Positions 50,980 to 59,238 of a stretch of 64,000 nt of DNA are shown here, piece after piece. The stretch spans positions 62,001 to 126,000 of the forward strand of contig NZ_VOSI01000004.1 of NCBI RefSeq assembly GCF_019797745.1, in the 5' to 3' direction. Within the stretch, counting starts at the first letter, position 1, and every line of letters starts with the position of its first letter. The notes below the pieces were generated by a model. It ran no database searches, was not told where the DNA came from, and worked only from the letters and a program-made list of their open reading frames with translations. Made by a program: the position numbers and the translations under genes. The stretch comes from Edaphocola aurantiacus (GTDB lineage: Bacteria; Bacteroidota; Bacteroidia; Chitinophagales; Chitinophagaceae).

Positions 50980-50987
50980 CAAAAATA
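50980..50987 (-). promoter_or_regulatory. -7 promoter box of the TsaC-like gene
   Basis: TATTTTTG on the minus strand, just downstream of the GNAT stop (50990) and 33 bases before the ATG at 50946. Confidence 0.6.
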
Positions 50988-50989
50988 CA

Positions 50990-51487
50990 CTAAAATAAGT
51001 ACTGCATTACATAATCATTCATGTAGTAGCCATTGCCTATATTGATATCTTCTTCACGAAGCACGGTAAAGCCATGCTTCTGGTAAAAGTTAAGCGCCGG
51101 ATTATAACGGTTTACATTCAGGGTAAGCACTGTTTGTGCACCGGCGGCGGCAACCGATTTGATGTGGTTCAGCAATTGAAGGCCCATATGTTTGCCCTGG
51201 GCTTCTGGCAGTACATATATCTTATGAAGCTTAGCTTCAGCGCCGTTTATATTCAGTTCTACTTCGGCAAAGCCCATAGGTACCTCCAGCTCATCATAGA
51301 TCAGGTAGAATAAATTACCCTTTTCGAGTCTTTGCAGCAGTACAGCCGGCGCATACATTTCTTCCAGCATATAGCTAACCTGTTCCGGACTCAGGATGTC
51401 TTTATAAGCAACCTTCCAGGTACGGGCGGCAATATCAGTAATATAATGCAGGGCTTTTGGAGAGACAATAGTAATATGATGAGGCAC
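50990..51487 (-). CDS. GNAT family N-acetyltransferase
   Basis: A 165-aa acetyltransferase. The acetyl-CoA loop is LHKIYVLPEAQGKHMGLQLLNHI (Q-G-K-H-M-G in place of Q/RxxGxG/A), followed by LTLNVNRYNPALNFYQKHGFTVLREEDINIGNGYYMNDYVM, a standard GNAT end. The substrate (protein, small amine or drug) cannot be predicted. It is transcribed away from the PorW/SprE-like gene. Confidence 0.88.
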   Translation of the reverse strand: MPHHITIVSPKALHYITDIAARTWKVAYKDILSPEQVSYMLEEMYAPAVLLQRLEKGNLFYLIYDELEVPMGFAEVELNINGAEAKLHKIYVLPEAQGKHMGLQLLNHIKSVAAAGAQTVLTLNVNRYNPALNFYQKHGFTVLREEDINIGNGYYMNDYVMQYLF

Positions 51488-51572
51488 GATTGGATGTTTT
51501 TAACTGCAAAAATGCAGAGAAAGCGCAAAAAAAATTGAAAAATGAGCAATATTTTATTATTAAAGTAGTTAT

Positions 51573-51580
51573 TATTTTTG
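51573..51580 (+). promoter_or_regulatory. -7 promoter box of the PorW/SprE-like gene
   Basis: TATTTTTG, 27 bases before the proposed TTG start at 51608. It supports that start, since no ATG precedes the signal peptide. Confidence 0.6.
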
Positions 51581-51607
51581 TAACATCGCACAGTTAAGAC
51601 CCGAAAA

Positions 51608-54600
51608 TTGAAAAAATACAGATATATATATAGTTTTTTGTTCCTGCTTGTTGCATTTTGTATACAACAAATGTATGCTCAGCAACAGCAAAGGCAGCAA
51701 AATCCTCAAAAAGTCACTTCACCTGCCGATACAACCCGTAAGGTTGTCTACGAAGCGAGCCAGTTAAAGCCTGGTTCTAAAGAGTATATCGACAGTATGA
51801 AGCAGGCCCGGCAGCGCTATGTAGATAGTATGAAGACTGCACGCACCCGTGAGCTGGATAGCATGCGGGCGGCGCAGAAACGTATTACAGACAGCACAGC
51901 CGCGGCCAATAAACATTACCGGGATAGCCTGAATACCGTACTGGAAGCACAGCGTGCGGCCCGTATGCGCATATCCGATAGTTTGAAGGTAATACAGCAG
52001 CGTCGCTCCGATAGCCTGGTCAAAGCCAAAGCATACCGGGAAAGCAAGGCCTATAAAGACAGCCTAGCCCGGATGAAACAGGCCCGCCTAGATAGTCTGG
52101 CTACCTTAAGAGAAAAGCGCAATGAGCAGATGGCTGCAGAGCGTAAGCGTATGCAGGATAGCCTGGCGGCTGTCCGGAAGCAGTATAACGATAGTCTGCA
52201 GGCGGTTATAGCTGCCCAGACGGCGCGTAACAAGGTTATTAAAGACAGTATAGCTGCGGTAAGAGCAGTACGCACCGATAGTCTGGCAAAGGCGAAAGTT
52301 GAGCGCGAGGCCTTAAGCAAGAAGAGGGCAAAAGACAGGGAGAAAAAGGCGAATGCCAAAGAAAGGGCCAAAGAGCAGAAGAAAAGAGATGCCTATTCCA
52401 ACGAGCAGATGCGTAAAAAGAAATGGGGTTTTGTGCGGCAGGTATTTCATAATACCACCACACGGTATAACTACTATTATAATGCCAATCTGAATATGGA
52501 TAAGATGGAGCAGAATATGCTCAAGCTGGCCAATAATAATTACGATTCCCTGTTGCCTTTATATCCTTTCGATCCGGACAAGGATTCCACAAGGTTTGCC
52601 AGTGATATGGACTCCCTCATCAGAAGAGCAGGAGTAGGTATACAGATTCACGATCCGCGCAGCAAATGGCAGGATAATATGTACCTGCTGGTGGGCAAGG
52701 CATATTACTACAAAGGAGATTATACCAATGCTGCTAATGCATTCAAATATATCGTAGCCACTGCAGAAGCAGAGAAGCGTCAGAAAGAAAAAGAAAAGAG
52801 TCAGAAAAAAGGAAATACCAAAACTAAATCTGCAGAAGGTAATGACCTGGCAGAGGAAGAAAAGAAGAATATATTCACCCACCTCTCCTCTAAGAACGAT
52901 GCGATGCTCTGGCTGGCCCGAACGCTGGCACAGGACAGTCAGGTCAATATGGCTCAGACGGTATTGAATATGGTGCGCAGCAGCAAGCAGTTTAATGAAG
53001 ACCTGCAAGGTCGATTCTCTGCCGCTCAGGCATTCGTTGACCTTAAAAAGTTTGAATATGCCGAGTCTACCGACGACCTGGCTAAGATATACGATGATGA
53101 AAAGATGCCTAAATGGCTAAGAGAGCGGGCAGCCTACCTTAGGGGGCAGATTCTGCAAAGAGAAAATAACCTCCTTGCATCTGATTCTGCATTTGCCAAA
53201 GTAGTAGACCTGAAGCCTGCTATGGAGATGGATTTTAATGCCCGTATTCACCTGGTCAATAACAGTATTAATGCCGGTAGGGGAGATGCACAACAATTGA
53301 TGCAGAGCCTCAGTGCAATGAGTCGCGAAGCGAAGTACAAATCGTTTTACGATAAGATCTATTTCACTATGGCTAAAGTGGCCGAGCGCAATAAAGATGT
53401 GCCCGGAGCCATTGCCAATTACCGTAAGAGTATTCAGCAAAGTACTACTAACCCAACGCAGAAAGGATTGTCCTTTGCGGCAATGGGGGCCTTGTATTAT
53501 GACCAGAATAAGTACAATGAAGCTAAAATATCTTATGACAGTGCCCTGCTCTTCCTGACCGAAGCGAATAAGCCGGAACATCCGGTGGCATTGCAGCGCT
53601 CACAGGCATTGGACAAAGTAGCTGCACCTGGTAATGAAGTAAGATACCTGGATAGTTTACTGACACTCAGCGGCCTCTCCGAAAAAGAGCAAAGAGCTAT
53701 AGCCCGCAGGTACATCAAAGACCTGGAAAAAAGAATCAATGATAGTATATACCTGGCCAAAAATCCTTCAGCAGCAGGGAATAACCCTGTACTTGCCGGA
53801 CCGGTATCTTTAGGCGGAGGGTCGACTTTTTACTTCGCCAATCCTTCTATGGTACAGCAGGGTATCAACACCTTTAAACAGAAATGGGGTGAACGTACCT
53901 TAAAAGACAGTTGGAACAGGAGTAATAACTTTAAATCCGGTGGTGGTAGTACTGCAGGTGCCGAGGAAGAAGAGGAAGAAACTGATCCGCTGAAAAGCCT
54001 GCCTACAGAAGAGGATCTGCTGGCCAGAATACCCAAGACAGAGAAAGATATCAGGGAGATGAAAGGCCGACTGCAGCAATCCCTTTTTGAGCTGGGTACA
54101 GCATATTATAAGAATATGGAAGATATTCCAATGGCGATTAAAACGTATGATGACCTGGACAAACGCTTCCCGGAACATCCTAACCGTGCCGAGGAATTAT
54201 ATAACCGTTATCGTATGGCGCTGGCCAAATCATCCGTAACCGATGCAGATGCTTATGCGCAAACACTGAAAAGTAAATACGCAGACTCTAAATGGGCCGG
54301 ACTGATGACTACTAATGCTGCGCAGGTACAGGAACAAAGCAGTCAGGAAGATATTGCCGCACATTATGAGCGTACCTATAATGCACTGATGAGCCAGGAT
54401 TACCAACTGGCAATGAGCAATGCCGACAGTGCACAATCCCTGTATCCTAATGCTTATGCACCATTTGCTAATCGTTATACACTGGTGCGTATCGCATCAA
54501 TAGCCGGTAAGGGAGATTATAAAACAGCCGACTCCTTACTGACCGGATTTATTGCACAGCACCCTAACGATGAGACTGCTGGCTGGGCTAAATCCCTGCA

Positions 54601-55066
54601 ACAGTATGTGAAGAAGGCAATGTCGCAGCAACCTGCAGCATCGGCAAGTAATGGTGCCAATGGCCCGCAGGTTATGGCCGGAGCCAATGTACCTGCTGCG
54701 TATAGTTATACTCCTGCTAACCTGCATTATGTACTGATAGCCGCTACAGGAGATCAGAACAGATTGGTGGGCCTGCGTGCAGGACTTAAAGATTACCATC
54801 AGTCACAGAAAGGGTTGAATGAACTGACCACTTCCCTGACCCCACTTGACGGGCAGAAAAATATTGTGGTTGTAAAAGAGTTTAAGAATGCAGCAGCTGC
54901 AAAAGCATATATCAGCAACCTTAAAAAACAGGCGAACCTATTCCGTGACTTTTCGGCTAATGAGTATGAATTAATTATGGTTTCTTCGGACAATATCATC
55001 AAATTGTTTACCGATAAAGACTGGGCTAAATACCAGGAGTTTTATAAGAATAAATACCCGCAATAA
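51608..55066 (+). CDS. PorW/SprE-like TPR protein of type IX secretion
   Basis: A 1152-aa exported protein with a signal peptide MKKYRYIYSFLFLLVAFCIQ to YAQ, starting at TTG. Residues 40-270 form a long charged helix with a recurring RDSLxxxKxxRxDSL pattern (at least ten DSL/DSM units), a coiled coil not typical of the family. FHNTTTRYNYYYNANLNMDKMEQNM matches the start of PorW/SprE proteins, followed by many TPR-like helices (YLLVGKAYYYKGDYTNAANAFKYI, ALYYDQNKYNEAKISYDSAL, FELGTAYYKNMEDIPMAIKTYDDL). The C-terminal 110 residues form a small alpha/beta domain (LHYVLIAATGDQNRLVGLR). PorW/SprE is needed for T9SS, which this cell uses for several proteins here. A lipobox is not evident. Confidence 0.75.
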   Translation: MKKYRYIYSFLFLLVAFCIQQMYAQQQQRQQNPQKVTSPADTTRKVVYEASQLKPGSKEYIDSMKQARQRYVDSMKTARTRELDSMRAAQKRITDSTAAANKHYRDSLNTVLEAQRAARMRISDSLKVIQQRRSDSLVKAKAYRESKAYKDSLARMKQARLDSLATLREKRNEQMAAERKRMQDSLAAVRKQYNDSLQAVIAAQTARNKVIKDSIAAVRAVRTDSLAKAKVEREALSKKRAKDREKKANAKERAKEQKKRDAYSNEQMRKKKWGFVRQVFHNTTTRYNYYYNANLNMDKMEQNMLKLANNNYDSLLPLYPFDPDKDSTRFASDMDSLIRRAGVGIQIHDPRSKWQDNMYLLVGKAYYYKGDYTNAANAFKYIVATAEAEKRQKEKEKSQKKGNTKTKSAEGNDLAEEEKKNIFTHLSSKNDAMLWLARTLAQDSQVNMAQTVLNMVRSSKQFNEDLQGRFSAAQAFVDLKKFEYAESTDDLAKIYDDEKMPKWLRERAAYLRGQILQRENNLLASDSAFAKVVDLKPAMEMDFNARIHLVNNSINAGRGDAQQLMQSLSAMSREAKYKSFYDKIYFTMAKVAERNKDVPGAIANYRKSIQQSTTNPTQKGLSFAAMGALYYDQNKYNEAKISYDSALLFLTEANKPEHPVALQRSQALDKVAAPGNEVRYLDSLLTLSGLSEKEQRAIARRYIKDLEKRINDSIYLAKNPSAAGNNPVLAGPVSLGGGSTFYFANPSMVQQGINTFKQKWGERTLKDSWNRSNNFKSGGGSTAGAEEEEEETDPLKSLPTEEDLLARIPKTEKDIREMKGRLQQSLFELGTAYYKNMEDIPMAIKTYDDLDKRFPEHPNRAEELYNRYRMALAKSSVTDADAYAQTLKSKYADSKWAGLMTTNAAQVQEQSSQEDIAAHYERTYNALMSQDYQLAMSNADSAQSLYPNAYAPFANRYTLVRIASIAGKGDYKTADSLLTGFIAQHPNDETAGWAKSLQQYVKKAMSQQPAASASNGANGPQVMAGANVPAAYSYTPANLHYVLIAATGDQNRLVGLRAGLKDYHQSQKGLNELTTSLTPLDGQKNIVVVKEFKNAAAAKAYISNLKKQANLFRDFSANEYELIMVSSDNIIKLFTDKDWAKYQEFYKNKYPQ

Positions 55067-55089
55067 TTTTTAGATTTTTTAAAGAAAAT

Positions 55090-55120
55090 TTTGCAGAATC
55101 AAATTCGTTTTTTACCTTTG
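55090..55120 (+). promoter_or_regulatory. Promoter of the first tRNA-Asn
   Basis: TTTG at 55090-55093, 19 bases, then TACCTTTG at 55113-55120. Both elements are exact, the best promoter match in the window, 22 bases before the mature tRNA. Confidence 0.8.
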
Positions 55121-55142
55121 CAATCCCAACAGGGAAATAGAA

Positions 55143-55216
55143 TCTTCCTTAGCTCAGTTGGTTAGAGCACCTGACTGTTAATCAGGGGGTCGCTGGTTCA
55201 AGTCCAGCAGGGAGAG
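55143..55216 (+). tRNA. tRNA-Asn (GTT)
   Basis: A 74-nt cloverleaf. Acceptor TCTTCCT pairs with AGGGAGA (one T-G pair), D-arm GCTC/GAGC, anticodon arm CCTGA CTGTTAA TCAGG with anticodon GTT, variable loop GGGTC, T-arm GCTGG TTCAAGT CCAGC, discriminator G. CCA is not encoded. A terminator follows at 55226. Confidence 0.96.
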
Positions 55217-55225
55217 CTTCACTAT

Positions 55226-55260
55226 ACAGCCTTGCAGTTTTTGCAGGGCTGTTTTCTTTT
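55226..55260 (+). terminator. Terminator after the first tRNA-Asn
   Basis: ACAGCC / GGCTGT with inner TGCA / TGCA pairing, then TTTTCTTTT. Confidence 0.75.
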
Positions 55261-55545
55261 AAAGCCTTACCCATACTGCTTATTAGGCTAAAAACTTCAT
55301 GAGTTTTGATGATGCAAATCTGATTTTTTTTATTTAGTTTTTCTCGGAGTTATACCACCAAGCTTGCCTATTGCTTCTGTTGTGGCTGGTGTATAGGGTT
55401 CGAAAGGTATGGTAGCAGATCAAAGCTTAAGTGTTGGATTTATTGCTCCGAAATTGTACCGTTAAATACTATGCCCATAACAGTAACTGTTATGGTGTAT
55501 TCCTTTTTTATATCAATAAATAATTCTTTATTGTGGGTAATATTT
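55261..55545. other. Gene-free AT-rich stretch between tRNA terminator and orphan gene
   Basis: Part of a 389-base gap. No coding frame or RNA gene is recognised here. It ends at the promoter of the orphan gene. Confidence 0.5.
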
Positions 55546-55577
55546 ATTGTATTTAATATCTAATTGATGTATGTTTG
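55546..55577 (+). promoter_or_regulatory. Promoter of the orphan secreted-protein gene
   Basis: ATTG at 55546-55549, 20 bases, then TATGTTTG at 55570-55577, 28 bases before the ATG. Confidence 0.6.
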
Positions 55578-55605
55578 AGTATCATTAACATTCTAAATTC
55601 TTATT

Positions 55606-56013
55606 ATGAAAGGATTATATTCAATGCTTGTTTTAGGTATCACTTTACTGGCTACTAGCTTAACATCCAATGCTGCTACCTTGACTCGCGAAAACGTGCC
55701 TGGAGATCCATTGTATAGCTTAGGTACTTCAACCGCTTCCGTATGTACTTACACAACATGTACTGCTCTAACCAATATGACCTATGGCTCACCCTTATCA
55801 AAGTTTGGTGATGCCAATTATTTCGTAATAACCTTCGATGCTTCGTTATATCCTGGCACCCCTGTAACATTCGATCTTGGACCTTCTGAAATTGCAGCTA
55901 TCAATGCTTCATCTGGTAATTATGTCTCTTTCTCTATAAATTGCGATGTGCTGGAAATTAAGCAGGTTTCTCCGGGTAATTATGTATATCGTGTTTACTT
56001 TGTATGTCAATAG
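55606..56013 (+). CDS. Small secreted protein of unknown family
   Basis: A 135-aa protein with a signal peptide (MKGLYSMLVLGITLLATSLTSNAA). The mature part of about 110 residues has four Cys (VCTYTTCTAL, INCDVLEIKQ, VYFVCQ), suggesting two disulfides, and several beta strands (NYFVITFDASLYPGTPVTFDLG, NYVYRVYFVCQ). I recognise no family. It is isolated between two tRNA-Asn genes, AT-rich, with its own promoter, and may be lineage-specific. A short hairpin (AAGATCAC / GTGATCTT, 56028-56050) follows the stop. Confidence 0.7.
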   Translation: MKGLYSMLVLGITLLATSLTSNAATLTRENVPGDPLYSLGTSTASVCTYTTCTALTNMTYGSPLSKFGDANYFVITFDASLYPGTPVTFDLGPSEIAAINASSGNYVSFSINCDVLEIKQVSPGNYVYRVYFVCQ

Positions 56014-56050
56014 CATAACATAAATATAAGATCACCAGATAAGTGATCTT

Positions 56051-56191
56051 GTAAACGCTGTTGCATATCTATAGTGCTAACAGTTGATGACCAGGTGAAC
56101 CTATTTTCATTGTCTGTAATAAATAAAGGCCATTAAAAGCACACATTTCAGTTAGATTTTGCTACAATTAATCTAATATTTCGCCGGTTAA
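56051..56191. other. Gene-free AT-rich stretch after the orphan gene
   Basis: Part of a 336-base gap before the second tRNA-Asn. No open frame of note. It lies between a short hairpin and a 46-nt palindrome, so a small RNA ending at the palindrome is possible but unsupported. Confidence 0.4.
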
Positions 56192-56237
56192 GTACACAAA
56201 AAAGCATCAGTAAGCTTACTGATGCTTTTTTGTGTAC
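56192..56237. terminator. 46-nt perfect palindrome with T6 runs
   Basis: Arms GTACACAAAAAAGCATCAG / CTGATGCTTTTTTGTGTAC around TAAGCTTA, with no mismatch. It could terminate transcripts in both directions, yet the nearest stop (56013) is 178 bases away. Confidence 0.7.
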
Positions 56238-56330
56238 AGCAATCATTGCCAGGCCTGGGTTTGCACGAGGTTTTTTTAAAAAATCTTTTCAAATCTGTTG
56301 GAAGAATTCAAAAACTGTTTTATCTTTGCA

Positions 56331-56338
56331 ATCCCAAA
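56331..56338 (+). promoter_or_regulatory. -7 promoter box of the second tRNA-Asn
   Basis: TATCTTTG followed by CAATCCCAAACGGGGAAAG, matching the corresponding leader of the first tRNA gene almost base for base. Confidence 0.65.
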
Positions 56339-56349
56339 CGGGGAAAGAA

Positions 56350-56423
56350 TCTTCCTTAGCTCAGTTGGTTAGAGCACCTGACTGTTAATCAGGGGGTCTC
56401 AGGTTCAAGTCCTGAAGGGAGAG
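56350..56423 (+). tRNA. tRNA-Asn (GTT), second copy
   Basis: A 74-nt cloverleaf identical to the copy at 55143 from the acceptor through the variable loop. Its T-stem differs: TCAGG / CCTGA in place of GCTGG / CCAGC, with pairing preserved. CCA is not encoded. Confidence 0.96.
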
Positions 56424-56460
56424 CAAAAAAGCTTCGGTATTTTACCGGAGCTTTTTTTTA
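56424..56460 (+). terminator. Terminator after the second tRNA-Asn
   Basis: AAAAAAGCTTCGGTA / TACCGGAGCTTTTTT with one T-G pair near the middle, immediately after the tRNA. Confidence 0.88.
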
Positions 56461-57096
56461 TGTCTTTACCACTTCTGTAATCATTACAATAGCTCTTGTA
56501 CAAGATTGCTGCTACTCATTAACAGGTAATCACTATACATAGGCCGACTACCATAAATATATTAGAAATATTATCAGATTCAGTACTTAAAATAGTCTGA
56601 TCAGGTCATTGTACAAAAAGTATAATATCCTGATTTTTGTGCATGAATAGATTGTGTTTTATACATCCCTGATACAGAGAAGATCGCTATTGAAATGTAT
56701 ATGATATAGCTCGTTAAGCCGAAGCTTTGAGGAGAGCTGATGCTTCTAAATTTTATCGTTGAAGGTATGTATCATAAGTCAGCTGCACCTGTGAAAAATG
56801 ATAGCAGTGAATGATGATCTGAGGAAACAAGATAGAGGTATAGCGTCCGGTTTGGTAGTAGTAGTAGTTTATGGATGCTATATCCTTTGTCTTATAGCCG
56901 CCTGTTCAGGCAGCTTGTGAGGGTAGCTGAATTCGATTATTTGTTTGATGAAGTAAAGTTTTATGCACATATATTCCAACACCTATGGATTATAAATAAA
57001 TAGGACAATGCAGAATTCTTGCCATCGGTTTCTTTCGTTCTGAGTGATAATAATCGGTTGAGTTTATCCAAAAAATGAGCACATTTATTGGAAACG
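56461..57096. other. Gene-free 636-base region
   Basis: The longest gap apart from the recQ region. No open frame of credible length exists on either strand, and composition is AT-rich. A short inverted repeat GCCTG TT CAGGC is at 56900-56911. I see no RNA gene or mobile-element end. Confidence 0.55.
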
Positions 57097-57124
57097 AAAT
57101 TCGCGCTCCTTGGAGCGCGAATTT
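57097..57124 (-). terminator. Terminator after the Kir channel operon
   Basis: AAATTCGCGCTCC / GGAGCGCGAATTT, a 13-bp stem with a two-base loop, 22 bases past the minus-strand stop at 57146. T-rich sequence follows on both strands. Confidence 0.85.
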
Positions 57125-57145
57125 TTGTTTTGTATATCATTCTCT

Positions 57146-58102
57146 TTATATCCTGCTTTCAGGGGTCTTTGTATAATCATTTAGTTTGCTGGCATCGATA
57201 ATAGTTCCCTCTCCCTCTTCAGAATCATAATACATCGGGGTGAATTTTGTGCCATTCAGGATCTCATCGAAGGTATAGCTGGTGCGGGATATAACCGTGT
57301 TGGAGAAATCTTCATCATAAGCCTTAAGGTAGACCATAAATTCAAAATCAGCTTCCTCCAGCTCCTGCATACTCATGCCCCAGATCGGACTGTCCTCATT
57401 AATAGGATGCACAATGGTCCAGCTCAGGTACAAAGAATTGATGGTATTGAACTGCATCGGCAGGCTGTAATACTTATTGATGGTTTTCCCGTTTTCCTCA
57501 ATCATCATACTGGCCGTCAGGGTTACAACCACTTCACTCAGTCGGGCATTCTTGATTGGCAGCAGGCGAAACATCAGTCCCTTGCTGTCCCGGAAAGGAG
57601 CGATCACCGCATTGTCGCTGTAACGGATATAAGCCTTGGGCTTGACAAAACGGCCATAAAGAAGACCGGTTATAATCGCCAGGGTCAGGATGCCGATCAG
57701 GGCCTCAGTAGAGGCAATGGTATTGGTCAGTAAACCTTCCGGGCTTATACGCCCGTATCCTACCGTAGTCAGGGTCTGAGAGCTGAAGAAGTATACCTCT
57801 TCAAAGGTCTCAAAAGGAGTGCCCTTGATCAGCCCTAAAAGATGGTTCTGGCAGCCTACATAGTATATGCCCGCAAACAGTAGATTGATGAGCATATAGT
57901 ATCCGAAAATCAGCAGGATAAACTTCCAGTTAGGGATATTGATCAGGTAGTGATAAATGCTGTAGCGATCCAGGATGCCGGAGCCGCGCCATACGACATT
58001 GGGGCTACCGTCCTTATTGATAAAACGGGCATACTTGGTCGTAGCCCTGCTGTTGAGTCCGGTATTGTCAATATCTTTCTTCCCGGGCTTATGTATAGCC
58101 AT
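57146..58102 (-). CDS. Inward-rectifier (Kir-type) potassium channel
   Basis: A 318-aa inner-membrane channel like KirBac. TM1 is about residues 60-82 (KFILLIFGYYMLINLLFAGIY), the pore helix and selectivity filter FFSSQTLTTVGYG has TVGYG at 113-117, and TM2 is about 128-150. The C-terminal half is the cytosolic immunoglobulin-like domain (MFRLLPIKNARLSEVVVTLTAS, YSLPMQFNTINSLYLSWTIVHPI, FEFMVYLKAYDEDFSNTVISR). The filter predicts K+ selectivity. It is the last gene of a minus-strand string with an AI-2E transporter and a histidine kinase. Confidence 0.94.
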   Translation of the reverse strand: MAIHKPGKKDIDNTGLNSRATTKYARFINKDGSPNVVWRGSGILDRYSIYHYLINIPNWKFILLIFGYYMLINLLFAGIYYVGCQNHLLGLIKGTPFETFEEVYFFSSQTLTTVGYGRISPEGLLTNTIASTEALIGILTLAIITGLLYGRFVKPKAYIRYSDNAVIAPFRDSKGLMFRLLPIKNARLSEVVVTLTASMMIEENGKTINKYYSLPMQFNTINSLYLSWTIVHPINEDSPIWGMSMQELEEADFEFMVYLKAYDEDFSNTVISRTSYTFDEILNGTKFTPMYYDSEEGEGTIIDASKLNDYTKTPESRI

Positions 58103-58138
58103 GAATGAGATAATTAAAGGGTAAGGGGAATGTTGTGA

Positions 58139-59233
58139 TTATGCCTTCACCACGGGCTTCTTCTTGAGCTTAGGAGGCTTGGGGCGTCCGCCCAGCAAAA
58201 CTCCCCAATGATGAAGATTTGGAATTTCGTCGAAAATAACTTTAAAAATAGCTACTGTAGGTACCGCCAGGAACATACCGGGAATGCCCCATATCAGGCT
58301 ACCGATAAATACACTGACGATCGTAGCCAGCGCATTAATGCTGACTTTGTTGCCTACCAGTACCGGCAGGATTATATTGCTGTCGATCAGGTGTACAATA
58401 ATAGAAATAATGCCCACCCATATGGCCGCATGCGGAGAGTTGGTCGCAAAAGTAATGATCACACTGATGATGGCTGCCGTAATGAATCCGAGGTAGGGTA
58501 CTACATTCATCATCGCAGAAATCACCGCCAGTAAAATAGCATACTTAGCCCCCACAATCGAGAAGCCCAGGGCCAGGCAGGAAGCAACAATCAGCATTTC
58601 GATCAGCAGGCCGTTCAGATAGCCTTTGATCACATTTTGTGTCTTATTGATGATCTGCGCTACAGCACCGCCTTCCAGATGACGGAAACTGACATTCAGA
58701 AAGGTACCGATATTATCCTTATAGATCAGGATCATTAAAGTATAGATAAAGGTAAAGACACCCAGCAGCATAGAGCTGGAGAAAAATGAAATCATACTGC
58801 CCACTACATTAGGCGTTTCATTCAGTAATTTTTTCAGCAGGGGATCAATATTCTCCTGTATCACCGCTGGAGAAACATGCAGATGGTCCTGTATGAAGTT
58901 CTGGGCATCGACGATCAGTTCATTAAACTTATTCTCCAGCTGCGGAAAATCGTTCCGGAAATTGATTACCTGTGCAGAGATGAAAAGGAATACACCACTC
59001 AATATCAGCAATGCAAGAAGCAGGCATATGGTAGCAGCCCAGGAGCGGCTCAGTCCCTTCTTTTCCAGGTATCGGGTTGGGGTTGCCATAGCCAGGGCAA
59101 AAATAGTGGCCATAGCCAGGGGGAGTAATACGCTTTTGCCAAAGGTGAGCATAAGTACAATAATGCTGATGACCACCAGGCGGTAGGCCAGGAACTGCAT
59201 AATGTCTTTCTGTCTCATGTTTGGATTTTGCAT
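58139..59233 (-). CDS. AI-2E family transporter
   Basis: A 364-aa integral membrane protein of about eight helices. FGKSVLLPLAMATIFALAMATPTRYLEKKGLSR and the C-terminal part (HLIDSNIILPVLVGNKVSINALATIVSVFIGSLIWGIPGMFLAVPTVAIFKVI) are typical of the AI-2E/UPF0118 family, which includes autoinducer-2 exporters and Na+/H+ antiporters. The substrate here is unknown. A basic tail (GRPKPPKLKKKPVVKA) ends it. The start at 59233 lies five bases after the kinase stop; ATG 59218 is an alternative. Confidence 0.9.
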   Translation of the reverse strand: MQNPNMRQKDIMQFLAYRLVVISIIVLMLTFGKSVLLPLAMATIFALAMATPTRYLEKKGLSRSWAATICLLLALLILSGVFLFISAQVINFRNDFPQLENKFNELIVDAQNFIQDHLHVSPAVIQENIDPLLKKLLNETPNVVGSMISFFSSSMLLGVFTFIYTLMILIYKDNIGTFLNVSFRHLEGGAVAQIINKTQNVIKGYLNGLLIEMLIVASCLALGFSIVGAKYAILLAVISAMMNVVPYLGFITAAIISVIITFATNSPHAAIWVGIISIIVHLIDSNIILPVLVGNKVSINALATIVSVFIGSLIWGIPGMFLAVPTVAIFKVIFDEIPNLHHWGVLLGGRPKPPKLKKKPVVKA

Positions 59234-59238
59234 AGCGT

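Noticed and set aside
55143-56423. Integrative element between the tRNA-Asn copies
   Set aside because: No integrase, recombinase or other mobility gene in the 1.1 kb between them; noted only as a possible remnant.
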